Source: Chryseobacterium camelliae
GTDB lineage: Bacteria; Bacteroidota; Bacteroidia; Flavobacteriales; Weeksellaceae
Direction: 5' to 3'
DNA: 64,000 nucleotides
Assembly (NCBI RefSeq): GCF_002770595.1
Contig: NZ_CP022986.1
Span: forward strand, 1-64,000
The notes under the pieces are model-generated. The model was not told the DNA's origin, ran no database searches, and saw only the letters and a program-made list of their open reading frames with translations. The translations under genes were made by a program, and so were the position numbers. This document shows, piece by piece, positions 44,331 to 55,966 of this stretch (positions within the stretch are counted from its first letter, which is position 1; every line of letters starts with the position of its first letter).

Positions 44331-45340
44331 AATTTACGGACCGCTACCTGACTTTATGGATCTTTCTGGCCATGGCAACCGGGATAGGACTGGGTTATCT
44401 CTTTCCGGATATCTCAGGCCTCATCAACAGCCTGTCGGTAGGGACCACCAATATTCCTTTGGCGGCAGGGCTGATTCTGATGATGTATCCGCCGCTGGCG
44501 AAAGTCGATTACACGCTTCTGCCAGATGTGCTGAAGGACAAAAAAGCAATCGGTATATCGCTGCTGCTTAATTGGGTCATCGGTACAATGCTCATGTTCG
44601 GGCTGGCTGTTCTGTTTTTACGGGATGAACCCGGTTACATGACAGGCCTGATACTGATTGGACTTGCCCGGTGCATTGCCATGGTCATTGTCTGGAACGA
44701 CCTGGCAAAAGGCGACCGGGAGTACGCTGCCCTGATGGTTGCTTTGAACAGCATCTTCCAGGTGCTTACCTACAGTTTTCTGGTCTGGCTGTTCATCAAT
44801 GTATTGCCGCGAAAATTGGGCCTTGCCGATTTCAATGTCAGGGTGTCTGCAGAAGAGGTTACGCAAAGCGTACTGATCTATCTGGGCATTCCTTTCCTGG
44901 CGGGTTTTATGAGCCGTTATCTCTTTATCAGATCAAAAGGCAGCGAATGGTACAACAGGAAATTTATTCCCAGCATATCACCTGTTACTTTGTATGCTCT
45001 GCTTTTTACCATTGTCATCATGTTCAGCATGAAAGGGAACCAGATCCTGGAATTGCCCATGGATGTGCTTAAAGTAGCCGTACCGCTCATGATTTATTTC
45101 GTACTGATGTTCTTCGTATCGTTCATGGTCAACAAATCCCTGAAAATCCCTTATGCTAAGAACGCGGCCATATCATTTACTGCCACTGGCAATAATTTTG
45201 AATTGGCGATAGCCGTGTCTATTGCTGTTTTCGGTATTCATTCCCAGCAGGCATTTGTGGGCATCATCGGACCTTTGATCGAAGTTCCGGTGCTGATGGT
45301 GCTGGTCAAGGTGAGCTTATGGTTAAAAGAGAGGTTTTAA
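44315..45340 (+). CDS. arsB: Acr3-family arsenite efflux permease
   Basis: The 341-residue membrane protein has about ten helices. [20 protein letters not shown] holds the conserved Cys that is essential in Acr3 transporters, and [20 protein letters not shown] is the other family block. It exports arsenite by proton antiport. It is the last gene of the operon. No ATPase (arsA) follows. Confidence 0.94.
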   Translation: MQQRLKFTDRYLTLWIFLAMATGIGLGYLFPDISGLINSLSVGTTNIPLAAGLILMMYPPLAKVDYTLLPDVLKDKKAIGISLLLNWVIGTMLMFGLAVLFLRDEPGYMTGLILIGLARCIAMVIVWNDLAKGDREYAALMVALNSIFQVLTYSFLVWLFINVLPRKLGLADFNVRVSAEEVTQSVLIYLGIPFLAGFMSRYLFIRSKGSEWYNRKFIPSISPVTLYALLFTIVIMFSMKGNQILELPMDVLKVAVPLMIYFVLMFFVSFMVNKSLKIPYAKNAAISFTATGNNFELAIAVSIAVFGIHSQQAFVGIIGPLIEVPVLMVLVKVSLWLKERF

Positions 45341-45599
45341 TATGGTTGAGGCATTTGAACTGGAAAAAAGGTGATGGTAATATCGGCAGCAGCATCAGTT
45401 TTGAAGGTAATAAAGTCTGGCTTTTTTAGACCTTTCCATTTTTTCTCATAACAGTTTCCGTTACTCTGTTAAACCAAACCTTGTCTGATCCATTTTTCAC
45501 GCTGCCCGCTGGGTGATGGTCTGACTCAGGTTGCAGGACTTTGGTTTTGAGTACAACCTATCTGGGAAATTTGTAGCAGGGCATTTTCTGTTGCGCAGT

Positions 45600-46373
45600 T
45601 TAGTAAAAATCGCCGTACGTCTTCACCGGGAACCTCACTGCACTTTCAGCCATTAAATCTTCAACAGGGCGGCCGGAAATTTCCTCTGTTAAATGATCTG
45701 TACGCCCGAACCCGATTTTCCTGTTTTTTCCTGCGGTTATTTCGTGAAAAACATGGTCACAGAAGTCTTCAAGCGGAACACCGTGACTGAATCCCGGTCC
45801 CGCTAATGCGGTCTGCACAGCCGGCGGAACCAGTTCGATAACTTTGCACCGGGTGTTGGATAATGCATGTGCCAGGGTTAAGGTATAGCTGTGAAGCGCT
45901 GCCTTGCAGGCGCTGTATACGGGCGCGAATACCTGCGGGATATACGCTCCGCCCGATGTGACATTGATGATCATCCCGGGCTGATTGTTTTTTAGCATCT
46001 GCGGTATGAGAAGATGGTTCAGGTGGACAGGAGCCGATAATAAAATATCTATTTCTTCCTGTCTTTCCTTCCAAGGCGAATGATCCTCAGCAAGGGCTGT
46101 TCTGCGCTGGATGCCCGCGTTGTTGATCAGGATATTCAGATTTTCAAATTGCTCCATTACATGCTTTGCGAGCCATTCGCGCTCCTCCGCCTTACCGATA
46201 TCATTAACAAAGGTAAGTATGCCCGGATATTCCCGGGCTAGCCGCTCCAGCTTTCCTTGATTCCTTCCGGTAACCATCACCTGGCTTCCTGCTTTTAAGA
46301 AACGTACAGCCAGTCCTTTTCCGATTCCGTCACTGCCGCCGGTGATCAGAACCTTTTTTGTCTTTACATCCAT
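45600..46373 (-). CDS. short-chain dehydrogenase/reductase
   Basis: From ATG 46373 the enzyme has 257 residues; a start at 46445 adds 24 poorly conserved residues. The NAD(P) motif TGGSDGIGKG, NNAG (LINNAGIQRR), Ser in INVTSGGAY and Tyr-x3-Lys (PVYSACKAAL) are all present. DltE-like flavobacterial SDRs share this plan. Substrate unknown. An AraC-type gene is just upstream on the same strand. Confidence 0.92.
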   Translation of the reverse strand: MDVKTKKVLITGGSDGIGKGLAVRFLKAGSQVMVTGRNQGKLERLAREYPGILTFVNDIGKAEEREWLAKHVMEQFENLNILINNAGIQRRTALAEDHSPWKERQEEIDILLSAPVHLNHLLIPQMLKNNQPGMIINVTSGGAYIPQVFAPVYSACKAALHSYTLTLAHALSNTRCKVIELVPPAVQTALAGPGFSHGVPLEDFCDHVFHEITAGKNRKIGFGRTDHLTEEISGRPVEDLMAESAVRFPVKTYGDFY

Positions 46374-46441
46374 AACTGAATAGTATTTTAAGGCAAAGGT
46401 ATAGAGGCCGTCCCGGAAAAAATGGTCATGATTTAAGTATT

Positions 46442-46801
46442 TCAAATGTCTTCGTAAAGGGACCGGCGATAAGACTTTGGGGTCTCACCGGCAAACCGTT
46501 TGAACCATTTGGTGAACTGCGAAGGATCGTAGGACAGCATATAGGCGATATCCTTAATGGCCAAATCTTTATCGGAAAGAAGTTTCTTCGCGGTTTCCAG
46601 TATTTTCATCTGATAGATGCCACACGGTGTTTCACCCGTTACCTGTTTGATGGTATGGCTTAAATGAGTAGGATGAATACACAACAGCCCGGCAAACTCT
46701 TCGATTTCAAACATAGTTTCTTCTTTTGCGCTTACTAAGTCAGCAAGGTGTTTATCAATTAATTGGACAAATGATTCCGTAATGTCTGTTGGCCGGTTCA
46801 T
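46442..46801 (-). CDS. AraC-type DNA-binding protein, single domain
   Basis: At 119 residues it holds only the C-terminal double HTH: FEIEEFAGLLCIHPTHLSHT and IKDIAYMLSYDPSQFTKWFK RFAGETPKSYRR. It lacks a ligand domain, so it may be constitutive or a truncated regulator. Its stop lies just before the SDR start and it may form a unit with it. Confidence 0.88.
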   Translation of the reverse strand: MNRPTDITESFVQLIDKHLADLVSAKEETMFEIEEFAGLLCIHPTHLSHTIKQVTGETPCGIYQMKILETAKKLLSDKDLAIKDIAYMLSYDPSQFTKWFKRFAGETPKSYRRSLYEDI

Positions 46802-46953
46802 TAATGTATTGATTTTTGTGTCTGGAATGTGAAGTTAAATATAAAGATTAAAGTTTACAATTTTTGTGTGAGAGGCATCTTAATTCTCATCATGTCCGTC
46901 CATATCAATGATCTCCGGTAATTCCCGGTTTGCAGCACATCATTGTACAGCAT

Positions 46954-47760
46954 TTAATCTGCCATTTGTTCTCCCTTCTGCAGGTAACTGACATCACCAA
47001 AAGTTTCCAGCGTAAATTGGCCGTCTTTGTATGTTACTTTGGATACAGCTGTATTGGCCATAGCTCCGCCGGCAGCTTTTTTACCGGAACTATCCAGATC
47101 GGAAAGGAATATGCCCAGCGCCATGCCATGCCCGACAACCAGGATATTGCCCCCGCCGTTTTTCTGCTCTTTCTGTGCGATCTCACGGATGGCAGATTGT
47201 CCCCTTGATTTGACCTTGGCATAATCTTCCGCTATCCCCAACGTGTCGAGGGCTTTAAAGGCAGCCAGCACATTTTCAATGGTTTCATGTTTGGTTTTCA
47301 AGGCTTCAAAAAGCTCTGCCGAGGATTTATAATGTAAATACAGGGCTGCGTCTGTCCACATTTTTGTATTCTCGCCACCTTCGTAACTGCCAAAGTTGGT
47401 CTCACGTAAATCGGCTACTTCATGAACGGTCAGATCCTGCCGCCCTTTGCTGTCAAGCACCAGGCGGGCCGTTTGCCTCGCACGTCCCAGGTCGCTGGAA
47501 TAGGCTGACTTGAAATTGATTTTTTCGCTCCTGAGCCCTTTGGCCAGGTTTCTTGCACCTTTGATCCCTTCCGGGGTCAAGGGAGCGTCTGCCCATCCCT
47601 GTACACGGTCCATGGTGTTGAGGATGGTTTTGCCGTGGCGGACAAAATAGAATACGACCGTATTGTTCTGACCGCGTTTCGCAGCCTTTTCAGACTGGCC
47701 GGATAGGCAGGTATGGAATACCATAAAAAGAAGGGTAGGGATCAACTGTAATTTTTTCAT
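46954..47760 (-). CDS. secreted histidine phosphatase family protein
   Basis: The 268-residue protein has a signal peptide (LLFMVFHTCLSGQ) and a phosphoglycerate-mutase-like domain. The RHG motif is YFVRHGKTILN with the catalytic His; YSSDLGRARQTARLVL and the second His in VVGHGMALG complete the site. Periplasmic members act as phosphatases or phytases; substrate unknown. Confidence 0.9.
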   Translation of the reverse strand: MKKLQLIPTLLFMVFHTCLSGQSEKAAKRGQNNTVVFYFVRHGKTILNTMDRVQGWADAPLTPEGIKGARNLAKGLRSEKINFKSAYSSDLGRARQTARLVLDSKGRQDLTVHEVADLRETNFGSYEGGENTKMWTDAALYLHYKSSAELFEALKTKHETIENVLAAFKALDTLGIAEDYAKVKSRGQSAIREIAQKEQKNGGGNILVVGHGMALGIFLSDLDSSGKKAAGGAMANTAVSKVTYKDGQFTLETFGDVSYLQKGEQMAD

Positions 47761-47943
47761 GTTGTTTATAATTATTTTATTTAATCATTTAATCATTTCT
47801 TCTGATAAGCAACGCAGAAGATTACCGGAACATTTGTCTGTACAAAGCGCTCTGAAGATGAAATTGACGTGAAACTTTTTCTCCCCATATAAAGAGCTAA
47901 AAACACATCGTCGAACATAAAGCTGCTGTTCATCAGATCGGGG

Positions 47944-50286
47944 TTAAAACTTAATCCGTGTTTTAAATTCTACTGTTAAGGGACGGATATATGTTCCGGC
48001 CAGCGGCTGACCGTACAAAGCCCTTGCCTGTTCAAGGGTCGTGGTATTGGTTCCCGAAATGGATCCCTGAGCCCCGCTTTGATTTAAAAGGTTGACCACA
48101 CTCAAAGAAAAGTCTATATTTTTGTCGTATTTGAAATTGATGCCCGCGAAGGTCTCCCATCTTCCGGCAAATATCAGTGTGTTGGGATAGTTGGCGAATT
48201 CTTTACTGAAATACCGTGCGCTTGCCCACAGTTTATACTTTCCCCAACTGTAGCTCGGACTCAGTTCCACTAAGGTTTTCGATACACTGCGTGCGATATT
48301 TCCGCTGTTGCTGAAATGTTCACCAAAAACGTCAAATTCATAATTTTCATATTTTGGATTCTGGAACGTCAGCAGGGCCTGCATTTCGAAGCCTTTGAAT
48401 GGTTTCAGTAAGATATCGGTGGTCCATCCTAACGTATTCACGTCATAACTGATGGTCTGCTTTTCGGTAGTTACGGAACCATCGCTTTCCTTTTTATTGA
48501 ACGTCGAATTGTTTTTAAATTTTGTCCGCGATATTTTGGTAACCTTCGAGATCATATTGATCACCGGATGGTTGAAGTAGATACCGAAAGAACCGCCCGG
48601 GATCTGTGAGGTCTCAATATTCGGGTCATCAGCTCCGGCAAACATGCTCAACCTTCCTGCCTGCTGGATGTACATAAGATCAGCAAGCAATCCCAGACTC
48701 ATCGGCTTGCTGTCAGTCCCCAGATTCGGAAATGCTTTATAAACGGCTTCAGCGGTCCCGGTCATATTCAGCCAGTCTTTCTTTACAGGACTTGTGTTTC
48801 CGGCGACCCAGCTTTTTCCGGCTTCAGCCCTGTTCTGCGCAGGATACCAGTCACCGTTGATCCGTTGCCACTCGGCCCTTGCTCCGATTTGAACCGTTAA
48901 TTTGTCATTGATGTTCCATTTGTCGGTAGCTACAACTGCCAATTTGTTTTCCCAGCCGTTATAATATTGCATAGCCCGGTTGTAACTTCTGTTTCCGTAT
49001 GGGTCGGTTGCCGGCTTCCAGGTGTTCTGGCCTGTAGGATTTCCATCGGCTCCGGTCTCTGCTGCGTACTGCTCGTAAATCAGTGCTCTTGGGTTAGGCT
49101 CTACCGAAAACTGATAACTGTAGGTTGCGGTATTTGCCTGACCTGCATTATAATATCAATTGTGGAGTCCTAACATCCATTCGTGGGCCTGGCTCTTCTT
49201 AGTCAGTTCAAAACGGCCCATAATGGTGTTCTTGACTGACCGGGGAGAAAAAAGCATGAGCGCATTCTGGACATTTCCGGTGTAAGGAGACGCAGGATGA
49301 TCAGCGTAGAAAAACCTCCGGTCCCCGATCTTTGGTGAGGCATTGATGGAGGCTTGTGTAATATTCGTATAATAAGGATTGTACGTTCCGGCATCAGCAT
49401 ATTGGTACCGAACTGTATAATCCAGTTTCATTCCATTGTTAAACCAATGGTCACCAAGAATATCAAGAACATGAGACCGGCTTCCGCTGTCTTTCATGGC
49501 ATCCCAGATCACGGCATTTCCGGTTAACGGATCGATGGCATGAATCAATCCGGACTGCTCCAGATAAGAATCTTTTCCGATCCTGAAACCGGGCAGAGCA
49601 GTGACCTTGCCATTTTCGTGATATATATAAGGGCTTTGCTTGATCGTGATCGCGCTGCTGTTGGCAAATTTATACTGCACGCCGATCTGTCCTTTTTTGT
49701 ATTTTTTGTTCACAACCAGCTTAAAGATCTTTGTATCATCCAGAAAAGTTGCGATATTCGACCTGAATGTTCCCGGATCAAAATTTAAAAATGCGGTTGC
49801 TGAATAATACCAGTTGTTTTTAATCGGCCCGCTGATGTTGATATCACCCCGAAGCAACCCGAACGAGTTTGTGGTAAAGCTTACTGCACCTTTGGTTTTT
49901 TCCGTCCCCCGATTAGACCAGGTACTCACGGACACGCCCACATCACTGGCAAAAAGTGCCGTATTCTGCACGTTCAATACATCAAATTTACCGATACCGT
50001 TATCCTGCCGCCACACCGCTGTAGGCATCTGGCCCATGAAATCATACGATACCGGAAGTCCGTTTTCTAAGATGACTGTTCCTCCGACACTGGCAGGGAG
50101 ACCGATATTCACTACCCGCGGACCATTGTCGGCAGCAGCATTCAGCATCATATTGTTTTTATCGGTTTTTACTTCCTGCCTGGGCCTTATCGAATCTTTT
50201 TTCACATTCCGGAAGGCTGTATTCTGGGCAAAATGCGAAGATGAAAAAAGAGATGTGGTAATAACAAAAAAGAATTTTGTTTTCAT
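47944..50286 (-). pseudogene. TonB-dependent outer-membrane receptor, in-frame TGA
   Basis: A signal peptide (ITTSLFSSSHFAQ) is followed by a plug-like segment (VVNIGLPASVGGTVILENGL … FDVLNVQNTALFASDVGVS) and a beta barrel to 47944 ending in FKTRIKF. The frame stops at TGA 49156-49158 inside the barrel (LGLHN-stop-YYNAGQANTATYSYQF) and continues in frame to the end. TGG would give HNWYYN, so it is a one-base nonsense change. Full length would be about 780 residues. A truncated barrel cannot insert, so the gene is dead unless the base is an error. Substrate unknown. Confidence 0.85.
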
Positions 50287-50836
50287 ATCAATTTGTGTTT
50301 ATCATTTCATTGCTTCCATATGAAGCGTTTCAATATTAAATGCTTTTGCTCAGATTAGCAAATAATATCTGGTAAAATCACTTAATACATATCAAAAGCT
50401 GTAAATCATGAAATTATATTCAAATATTTACAGTAAATATTGTGATGTATTGTAAAAAATTCTATTTTAAAAGAGGTGTTCGGAATGCCTAAGTGTTCCC
50501 AGGGTAAACAAGGATCAAGAAAAAGTATTGTCAATCTGTATAATGCAGTAACCAGAGAAATCAGCTAAAATCAATAAACCTGCAGCTATTTAAAGAACTC
50601 CCGGTGATAAGGCAAAAGCAGAATTTTATATGGGACATAAAAATACAGCCCGCTGAACGCATCCTGAAGTAAAAGGCAGGTAAAATCATCATGATGCATG
50701 TGAAGTTTCAAAAAACGGAACTGATCAGAAATAATAATCTCTTGTAATGATAAATTATGGTCTACGGATTCATAAAATAAAAAAGGCTGTCCCATAAGGC
50801 AACCTCTCTGTAATCTGGTATAATGGTATGTCTTGC
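50287..50836. other. intergenic region upstream of the broken receptor
   Basis: AT-rich. A reverse-strand frame at 50586-50795 (69 codons) starting MGQPFLFYESVDHNLSLQEI is protein-like but unsupported by family or operon signs. Confidence 0.4.
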
Positions 50837-53209
50837 TTAAAATTTCAGAGCAATGCTTGCCAGGTATCGGATGGGAGCCTGCGGTGTTAACCGGACAGAC
50901 CATGCTCTCTCGCTTGTGATATTGTCAATCTTCAGGCCCAGCCTGTATTTCGGGCGGTCGTAGAAGATACTGGCATCAAACATTTTATAGGAAGGAATAA
51001 TCACTTTTGCCTTCTGGGTATTCGTCTGGTAAGACATGCTTCCAATATTTCCGCCGAAGCCGGCTCCCAGACCGCTAAGTTTGCCTTTTAAAAAAGTATA
51101 GCTCACCCAGAAATTATACATATTCTGAGGTCCTGAAGCAGCCGGACGTAAGTTCAGAACAGACGCATCCGATTCCGTGTATTTACTGTCGTTATAGGCA
51201 TACCCCACAATGATATTCAGCCCTGCTACGGGATTGGCCGTAATATCCACTTCTACACCTTTGCTGTACTGGGAACCGTCCTGGATGGAAAAATTGGCAT
51301 CATCAGGATCTGTCCTCAGCACATGGTCAACATGAATGTCATAATAGCTGACGGTCCCTACAAGCCTGTGATTGAACAGATCTGCTTTAGCCCCGAATTC
51401 GAGCTGATTTCCTCTTTGGGGAACAAAATTATTTCCGTTCTTATCCACTCCGCTGATGTTAAAGAATCCATTGAGGTAATTTCCGAATAATGACACCTTA
51501 TCTTTTACGATCTCGTAAACCAGTCCTGATTTGTGAGACAGAGCCGTCTGTGTATAAGGCCCCGCCTGAAGCCCGCTTACGCTGAGCCCTCCGGAGGTCT
51601 GGCCGGTCAGGATATTATATACTCCTTTGTAATGGAAATTATCTACCCTGAGGCTTCCCATGATTTTCAGCCGGTCCGTAATATCCAATACATCCGAAAT
51701 ATAAGCTGCATATGTATTATCGCTGCTTTTTTCTTTTCTCGGCGTACCGGTATTGGTCAGGTTATCCAGCATATCCCTGGTCACCCTGTAGGTACTTGGG
51801 GTGTTTACGAAATCAACTAGGGGTGCATTAACGGTGGTTCTGTCGAAATTATTGAAATTGTTGTAATAATCCAGACCGAAAACCATTCTGTTCCTGAATT
51901 TTCCGATGTAAAAATCTCCGATAAAGTTCTGCTGAAGATTGGTCGCGATAAAATTGGTATTTCCTATGATCACACTTGGCTGCAATGTGGTATCAGACCT
52001 TCCGTTCAGAGCGGTTATATAGCCGTTAATGGTTGATCTTGCCCTTGAGAATATCGTTTGAGAAGTCCACTGCGATGATATCTTATAGTTCAGCTGCCCG
52101 AAGATATTCATCATCTGGGTAGAGTAGGTGATGTCATCTCCCAGAAAGGTCTTGTCATAAGGGAAATTCATATCGGCAATAGACTGGATTTTATTGCTTT
52201 TGGTGTAAGGATTGAAACGGACTACCGAAGTCCCCTTTGCAATCCCGAATTCAACATCCAGTAATAAAGCTAACCGGTCATTGATCTGATAGGAAAAGCT
52301 CGGTGCAAGGGCCAAACTGTTGGTAAAGCCGTTATCCTGAAAGCTTTTTTCAAAGGTTGTTGCTCCGTTCAGCCTGAACAGAGCTGTTTTATCTGCATTA
52401 ACCGGCGTATTGACATCAAAGGTAATCCGGTTGAAATTCCAGCTTCCTCCGGTATAACTTACCGCTCCGCCTTTTCCGTTATACGGCTTTTTGGTCACTC
52501 TGTTGAATAAGCCTCCGTAGCTGCTTGATACCTGGGTACCGAAAAGGGTAGTGGAAGGACCTTTGATTGCCTCAACCCGCTCTAAATTGGCATTGTCTAA
52601 AAATGAAAACGCGGCTCCGGCAACCCCGTTCCTGGCATTGGGCTCGGTATCAAAACCACGGGAACGGAAGGTCACCCTTCCCTGATTGGCAATCATCGGA
52701 ATCCCGGCTCCGGGAACATTTTTTGAAACACTTCCCAGATCCACCGCCATCTGTTGTGCAATCAGCTCCTTAGGTACTATATTGTATACCTGTGGGTTTT
52801 CAAGATATTTGATAGGCAGTTTGGCAACATAAGGACTTTCTTTCCTTGTGATTTTAGGCGTATTGCCTGTGATTCTTACCTCCTGTAAAACCTGGATGTT
52901 TTCCTTAGACAGCTGGTATTTGAGTGCAGTATCCTCATTCTGCTTTACTTCTACGGGAATCTGCTGCTCCCTAAGTCCGGGCATCTGGATTTTCACCGTA
53001 TAGTTACCCGGTGCAACCTGCGGAAATTTGAAATTACCGTAAATATCGGTAATGGTATTCTTATCCTGATCTATGAGGGAAACCGAAACAAGCTCCAGGG
53101 GTTCGTTATCAACAGAGGTTACGGTTCCTGAAATGGATCCGGTAGTGGTCTGTGCCAGAAGAAATGAAAAGCACAGAAAAGAAAGTAAAAAGATTAAACG
53201 TTTCATCAT
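50837..53209 (-). CDS. TonB-dependent siderophore-type receptor
   Basis: The 790-residue receptor has a signal peptide, a carboxypeptidase-regulatory-like domain (about 22-110; GSISGTVTSVDNEPLELVSV), a plug (about 130-240; FRSRGFDTEPNARNGVAGAA and VEAIKGPSTTLFGTQVSSSY GG) and a barrel ending in Phe (LASIALKF). The siderophore-receptor plug motif VEAIKGPSTTLFG suggests ferric-siderophore uptake. The gene is intact, unlike its neighbour. No TonB or transport ATPase is in the window. Confidence 0.93.
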   Translation of the reverse strand: MMKRLIFLLSFLCFSFLLAQTTTGSISGTVTSVDNEPLELVSVSLIDQDKNTITDIYGNFKFPQVAPGNYTVKIQMPGLREQQIPVEVKQNEDTALKYQLSKENIQVLQEVRITGNTPKITRKESPYVAKLPIKYLENPQVYNIVPKELIAQQMAVDLGSVSKNVPGAGIPMIANQGRVTFRSRGFDTEPNARNGVAGAAFSFLDNANLERVEAIKGPSTTLFGTQVSSSYGGLFNRVTKKPYNGKGGAVSYTGGSWNFNRITFDVNTPVNADKTALFRLNGATTFEKSFQDNGFTNSLALAPSFSYQINDRLALLLDVEFGIAKGTSVVRFNPYTKSNKIQSIADMNFPYDKTFLGDDITYSTQMMNIFGQLNYKISSQWTSQTIFSRARSTINGYITALNGRSDTTLQPSVIIGNTNFIATNLQQNFIGDFYIGKFRNRMVFGLDYYNNFNNFDRTTVNAPLVDFVNTPSTYRVTRDMLDNLTNTGTPRKEKSSDNTYAAYISDVLDITDRLKIMGSLRVDNFHYKGVYNILTGQTSGGLSVSGLQAGPYTQTALSHKSGLVYEIVKDKVSLFGNYLNGFFNISGVDKNGNNFVPQRGNQLEFGAKADLFNHRLVGTVSYYDIHVDHVLRTDPDDANFSIQDGSQYSKGVEVDITANPVAGLNIIVGYAYNDSKYTESDASVLNLRPAASGPQNMYNFWVSYTFLKGKLSGLGAGFGGNIGSMSYQTNTQKAKVIIPSYKMFDASIFYDRPKYRLGLKIDNITSERAWSVRLTPQAPIRYLASIALKF

Positions 53210-53815
53210 AACTGTATAAAAATATGTGCATTCCTAGTTGTTCATGTATTGCTGAGGAATACGGGAGACTTGGATAAAATGTGAAAATATTTTGTGATGA
53301 GGGAATCTTAGGTAGAATTGTGATTTTTACTGGATTTTATCATTCCGTATTTTGTAAAGCTTATTTAGACCAAATATTAATAAGGTGCAAATGTACTTAA
53401 AAAATCTTTTCTATTCCATAATCCTCTTATGAAAATTCTCATATACATCCATCATAGCCAGCTTTAAGGCACAAGATTTTTTATGATCAGTAATTTATTG
53501 ATCGTCAGGCATGAATCGTAGTATTACGACATATTTGAAAAAATACTCTATTTCGTTTTGCCGTGAATGTTTAAGGTTATATATTGGTACAACCAAATCA
53601 ACAAAAAAACCATGAAAAAAATGAATCTTGCTGCTACCTGAGCAGCCTGCACTTAAAGAATTTTTATCTTAAAATTCTGTTTCGGATCCATCTCAAACAG
53701 TCTTGTCGTAATCTGCCGATGGAGACCAAGCAAATTACCGACTGTTCCTGTGAACCAGATGGTCTCACCTGTAAAGGTTTTAGATAAGTTACCGCTTAAC
53801 CTAAAAAATAAATTC
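53210..53815. other. promoter region of the VgrG cluster
   Basis: About 600 bp. A forward frame at 53584-53787 overlaps the first bases of the longer vgrG frame and does not look like protein. No complete TTTG / TAnnTTTG pair is clear. Confidence 0.4.
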
Positions 53816-55966
53816 ATGTTTCAAGAACAGAATGATCTTCCCAAGCCAGGAACGGATTCATCTGCCAAAAGTTTGTCCAATCCATTAGATGATCTGATAG
53901 GCATGACTGATCCCGGGCAGACAATCATCAAGCCATTACAAGACGTCACGGATACGGAAAATAAGTTCCTTAACCAACCCGTTTTGCCTAATGACCAGGC
54001 CATTATCGAAGAAAAAGCGTGGTCAAGCCAGCCTACCTCTAAAATTTTTAATCCGGAAGGAATTATCGAAAATGCGATTGCGGGTATTAACCGGGTAGTG
54101 CGTCTTGATATTCATATTGAAGGAACACCTGTAAAATATTTCAAGCATTTTACACTTTCTCAAAGTGCAACAAAGCATCATCAGTTTGAACTTACCCTGG
54201 CCCATGACACGCTGGGTACAGCCGAAAACCATAACCTTGAAGAAGCTCAAAAATTCTTGGGAAAACGGATCAGCATCGTCTTTAAGTATAAAGATCTGGA
54301 AGGCGGCCCGGAGCGGAACTTCGTTGGTGTGATCACAGAGGTTGGTTACAGCCAGGAAAAGAGCAGTCTGGGAAATCTTGTATTAGCGGGAGCAAGCCCT
54401 ACTGTTTTGCTCGATGCAGCTCCCCACATTCAGAGTTTTGCCGGTGCACAGCCTATGAGTTTAAACAGTATCGCTACTGAAGTGATTACCGAGGGACTTG
54501 GCCAGGGGAAATATGATTTCAGGGTTGATACGCGATATGGAAATGTATCATACAGCTGCCAGTATGAAGAAACACATTATAACTATCTGGCCAGGATTGC
54601 GGAAGCGTATGGTGAGCAATTCTTTTACGATGGCGAAGTGCTGCATTTCGGGAAGCTTCCTCCCCAGGAAAAACCGGTTAAGCTGACTTATGGGAGTAAT
54701 CTCACCAATGTTAAAGTCAAAATGAAAGCGCAGCATGTTAATCCCTCTTTTTACGGCTATAACAGTAGTAAAAATGAGAAGTTTACGGGCGGAAGCACAA
54801 AAATTAATCATACATCCGATATCGCCAAGCGTGCCTATGAAATTTCCGAGAGGATTTTCCAGACCCCTTCGCTCCGGGTGGCTCCTATAAAGGCGTCTTC
54901 GTTTATGGATATAGATGCTTCGCAGAAAGGAACAGCAGGCAGTAAGGCAGCAGAAGTGTTTGTCACTTCCGGCAATACTACTGTTCCGTTTCTTTATCCT
55001 GGCTGTATTGCGGACATCGGAATGCGGAAAACAGACAGTAATGAAACTTCATACTTTACAAAGGTGATGATGGTTGAGGTTATTCATGAAGTTGATGCCC
55101 GCGGCTATTATAACGGTTCTTTTCAGGCCATTGCTTCAGATACCGGATTTATTCCGAGGCCGCAGTTTACGGTTCCTGTTGCAGAACCGCAGTTTGGAAA
55201 GGTCATCTCAAATACCGATCCGCTCAACCAGGGCCGAGTACGGGTCCAGCTGGACTGGCAGAAAGGAAATGATGCTACCGAATTTATAAGGGTAATGTCA
55301 CCCGATGCGGGAAGCAGTGATAAGGTAAGTAAAAACCGTGGGTTCATGTCAATTCCGGAGGTCGGGGACCAGGTCATCGTCAACTTTGTTCATCTTCATC
55401 CAGACCGGCCATTTGTTATGGGAGGGCTGTATCACGGTGCGATTGGAGCGGGAGGTGGTACCGGAAATAATATCATGAGCTTCAGCGGCCGGAGCGGTGC
55501 CGAATTGAAATACGATAACGGTGCGGGATCTGTGAACCTTAAAGATCAGGGTGGTGCAAATATGCACTTTGACGGAGCAGGTAACGCGACGACCAATGCT
55601 AAAACATCACACAGTGTCAATGCCGGAAGCACCAGTTCAATCAATGTTGGCGGTAAAAAAGATGCACCACCCCAGGCACAGCTGCAGATGGATGCAGCCG
55701 GAAATATTACACTGGATGGCAAAACGAGCATTACCTTTCAGGTGGGTGGCAATAAGATTGTCATCGATAAAAAGGGAATTACAGGAACGGTAGCTGCCGG
55801 GAACATCAGTTTTGATGCGACTGCAGGAACGTTTACTATTCACAGTCAAGGTAATATGGATGTAAAAACCGATGCGGATCTGGCTATTAACAGTACGTCC
55901 TCGAAGATTACTTCAAGCGGCCCTACCAATATTACCGGTGCAGATGTCGAAATTAATAAGGGCTAA
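53816..55966 (+). CDS. vgrG: type VI secretion system VgrG spike protein
   Basis: From ATG 53816 the product has 716 residues (a start at 53750 is possible but the first 22 residues look unlike protein). VRLDIHIEGTPVKYFKHFTL opens the gp27-like part; HYNYLARIAEAYGEQFFYDG is a VgrG block; FGKVISNTDPLNQGRVRVQL starts the gp5-like OB fold, and the C-terminus is a beta-helix needle (GNMDVKTDADLAINSTSSKI). It tips the T6SSiii tube of Bacteroidota and carries effectors. Its stop overlaps the next start (TAATG). No other T6SS structural gene is present, so this is an orphan effector cluster. Confidence 0.94.
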   Translation: MFQEQNDLPKPGTDSSAKSLSNPLDDLIGMTDPGQTIIKPLQDVTDTENKFLNQPVLPNDQAIIEEKAWSSQPTSKIFNPEGIIENAIAGINRVVRLDIHIEGTPVKYFKHFTLSQSATKHHQFELTLAHDTLGTAENHNLEEAQKFLGKRISIVFKYKDLEGGPERNFVGVITEVGYSQEKSSLGNLVLAGASPTVLLDAAPHIQSFAGAQPMSLNSIATEVITEGLGQGKYDFRVDTRYGNVSYSCQYEETHYNYLARIAEAYGEQFFYDGEVLHFGKLPPQEKPVKLTYGSNLTNVKVKMKAQHVNPSFYGYNSSKNEKFTGGSTKINHTSDIAKRAYEISERIFQTPSLRVAPIKASSFMDIDASQKGTAGSKAAEVFVTSGNTTVPFLYPGCIADIGMRKTDSNETSYFTKVMMVEVIHEVDARGYYNGSFQAIASDTGFIPRPQFTVPVAEPQFGKVISNTDPLNQGRVRVQLDWQKGNDATEFIRVMSPDAGSSDKVSKNRGFMSIPEVGDQVIVNFVHLHPDRPFVMGGLYHGAIGAGGGTGNNIMSFSGRSGAELKYDNGAGSVNLKDQGGANMHFDGAGNATTNAKTSHSVNAGSTSSINVGGKKDAPPQAQLQMDAAGNITLDGKTSITFQVGGNKIVIDKKGITGTVAAGNISFDATAGTFTIHSQGNMDVKTDADLAINSTSSKITSSGPTNITGADVEINKG

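Noticed and set aside
53584..53787. 67-codon frame upstream of vgrG
   Set aside because: Overlaps the start region of the vgrG frame and shows no protein-like features.
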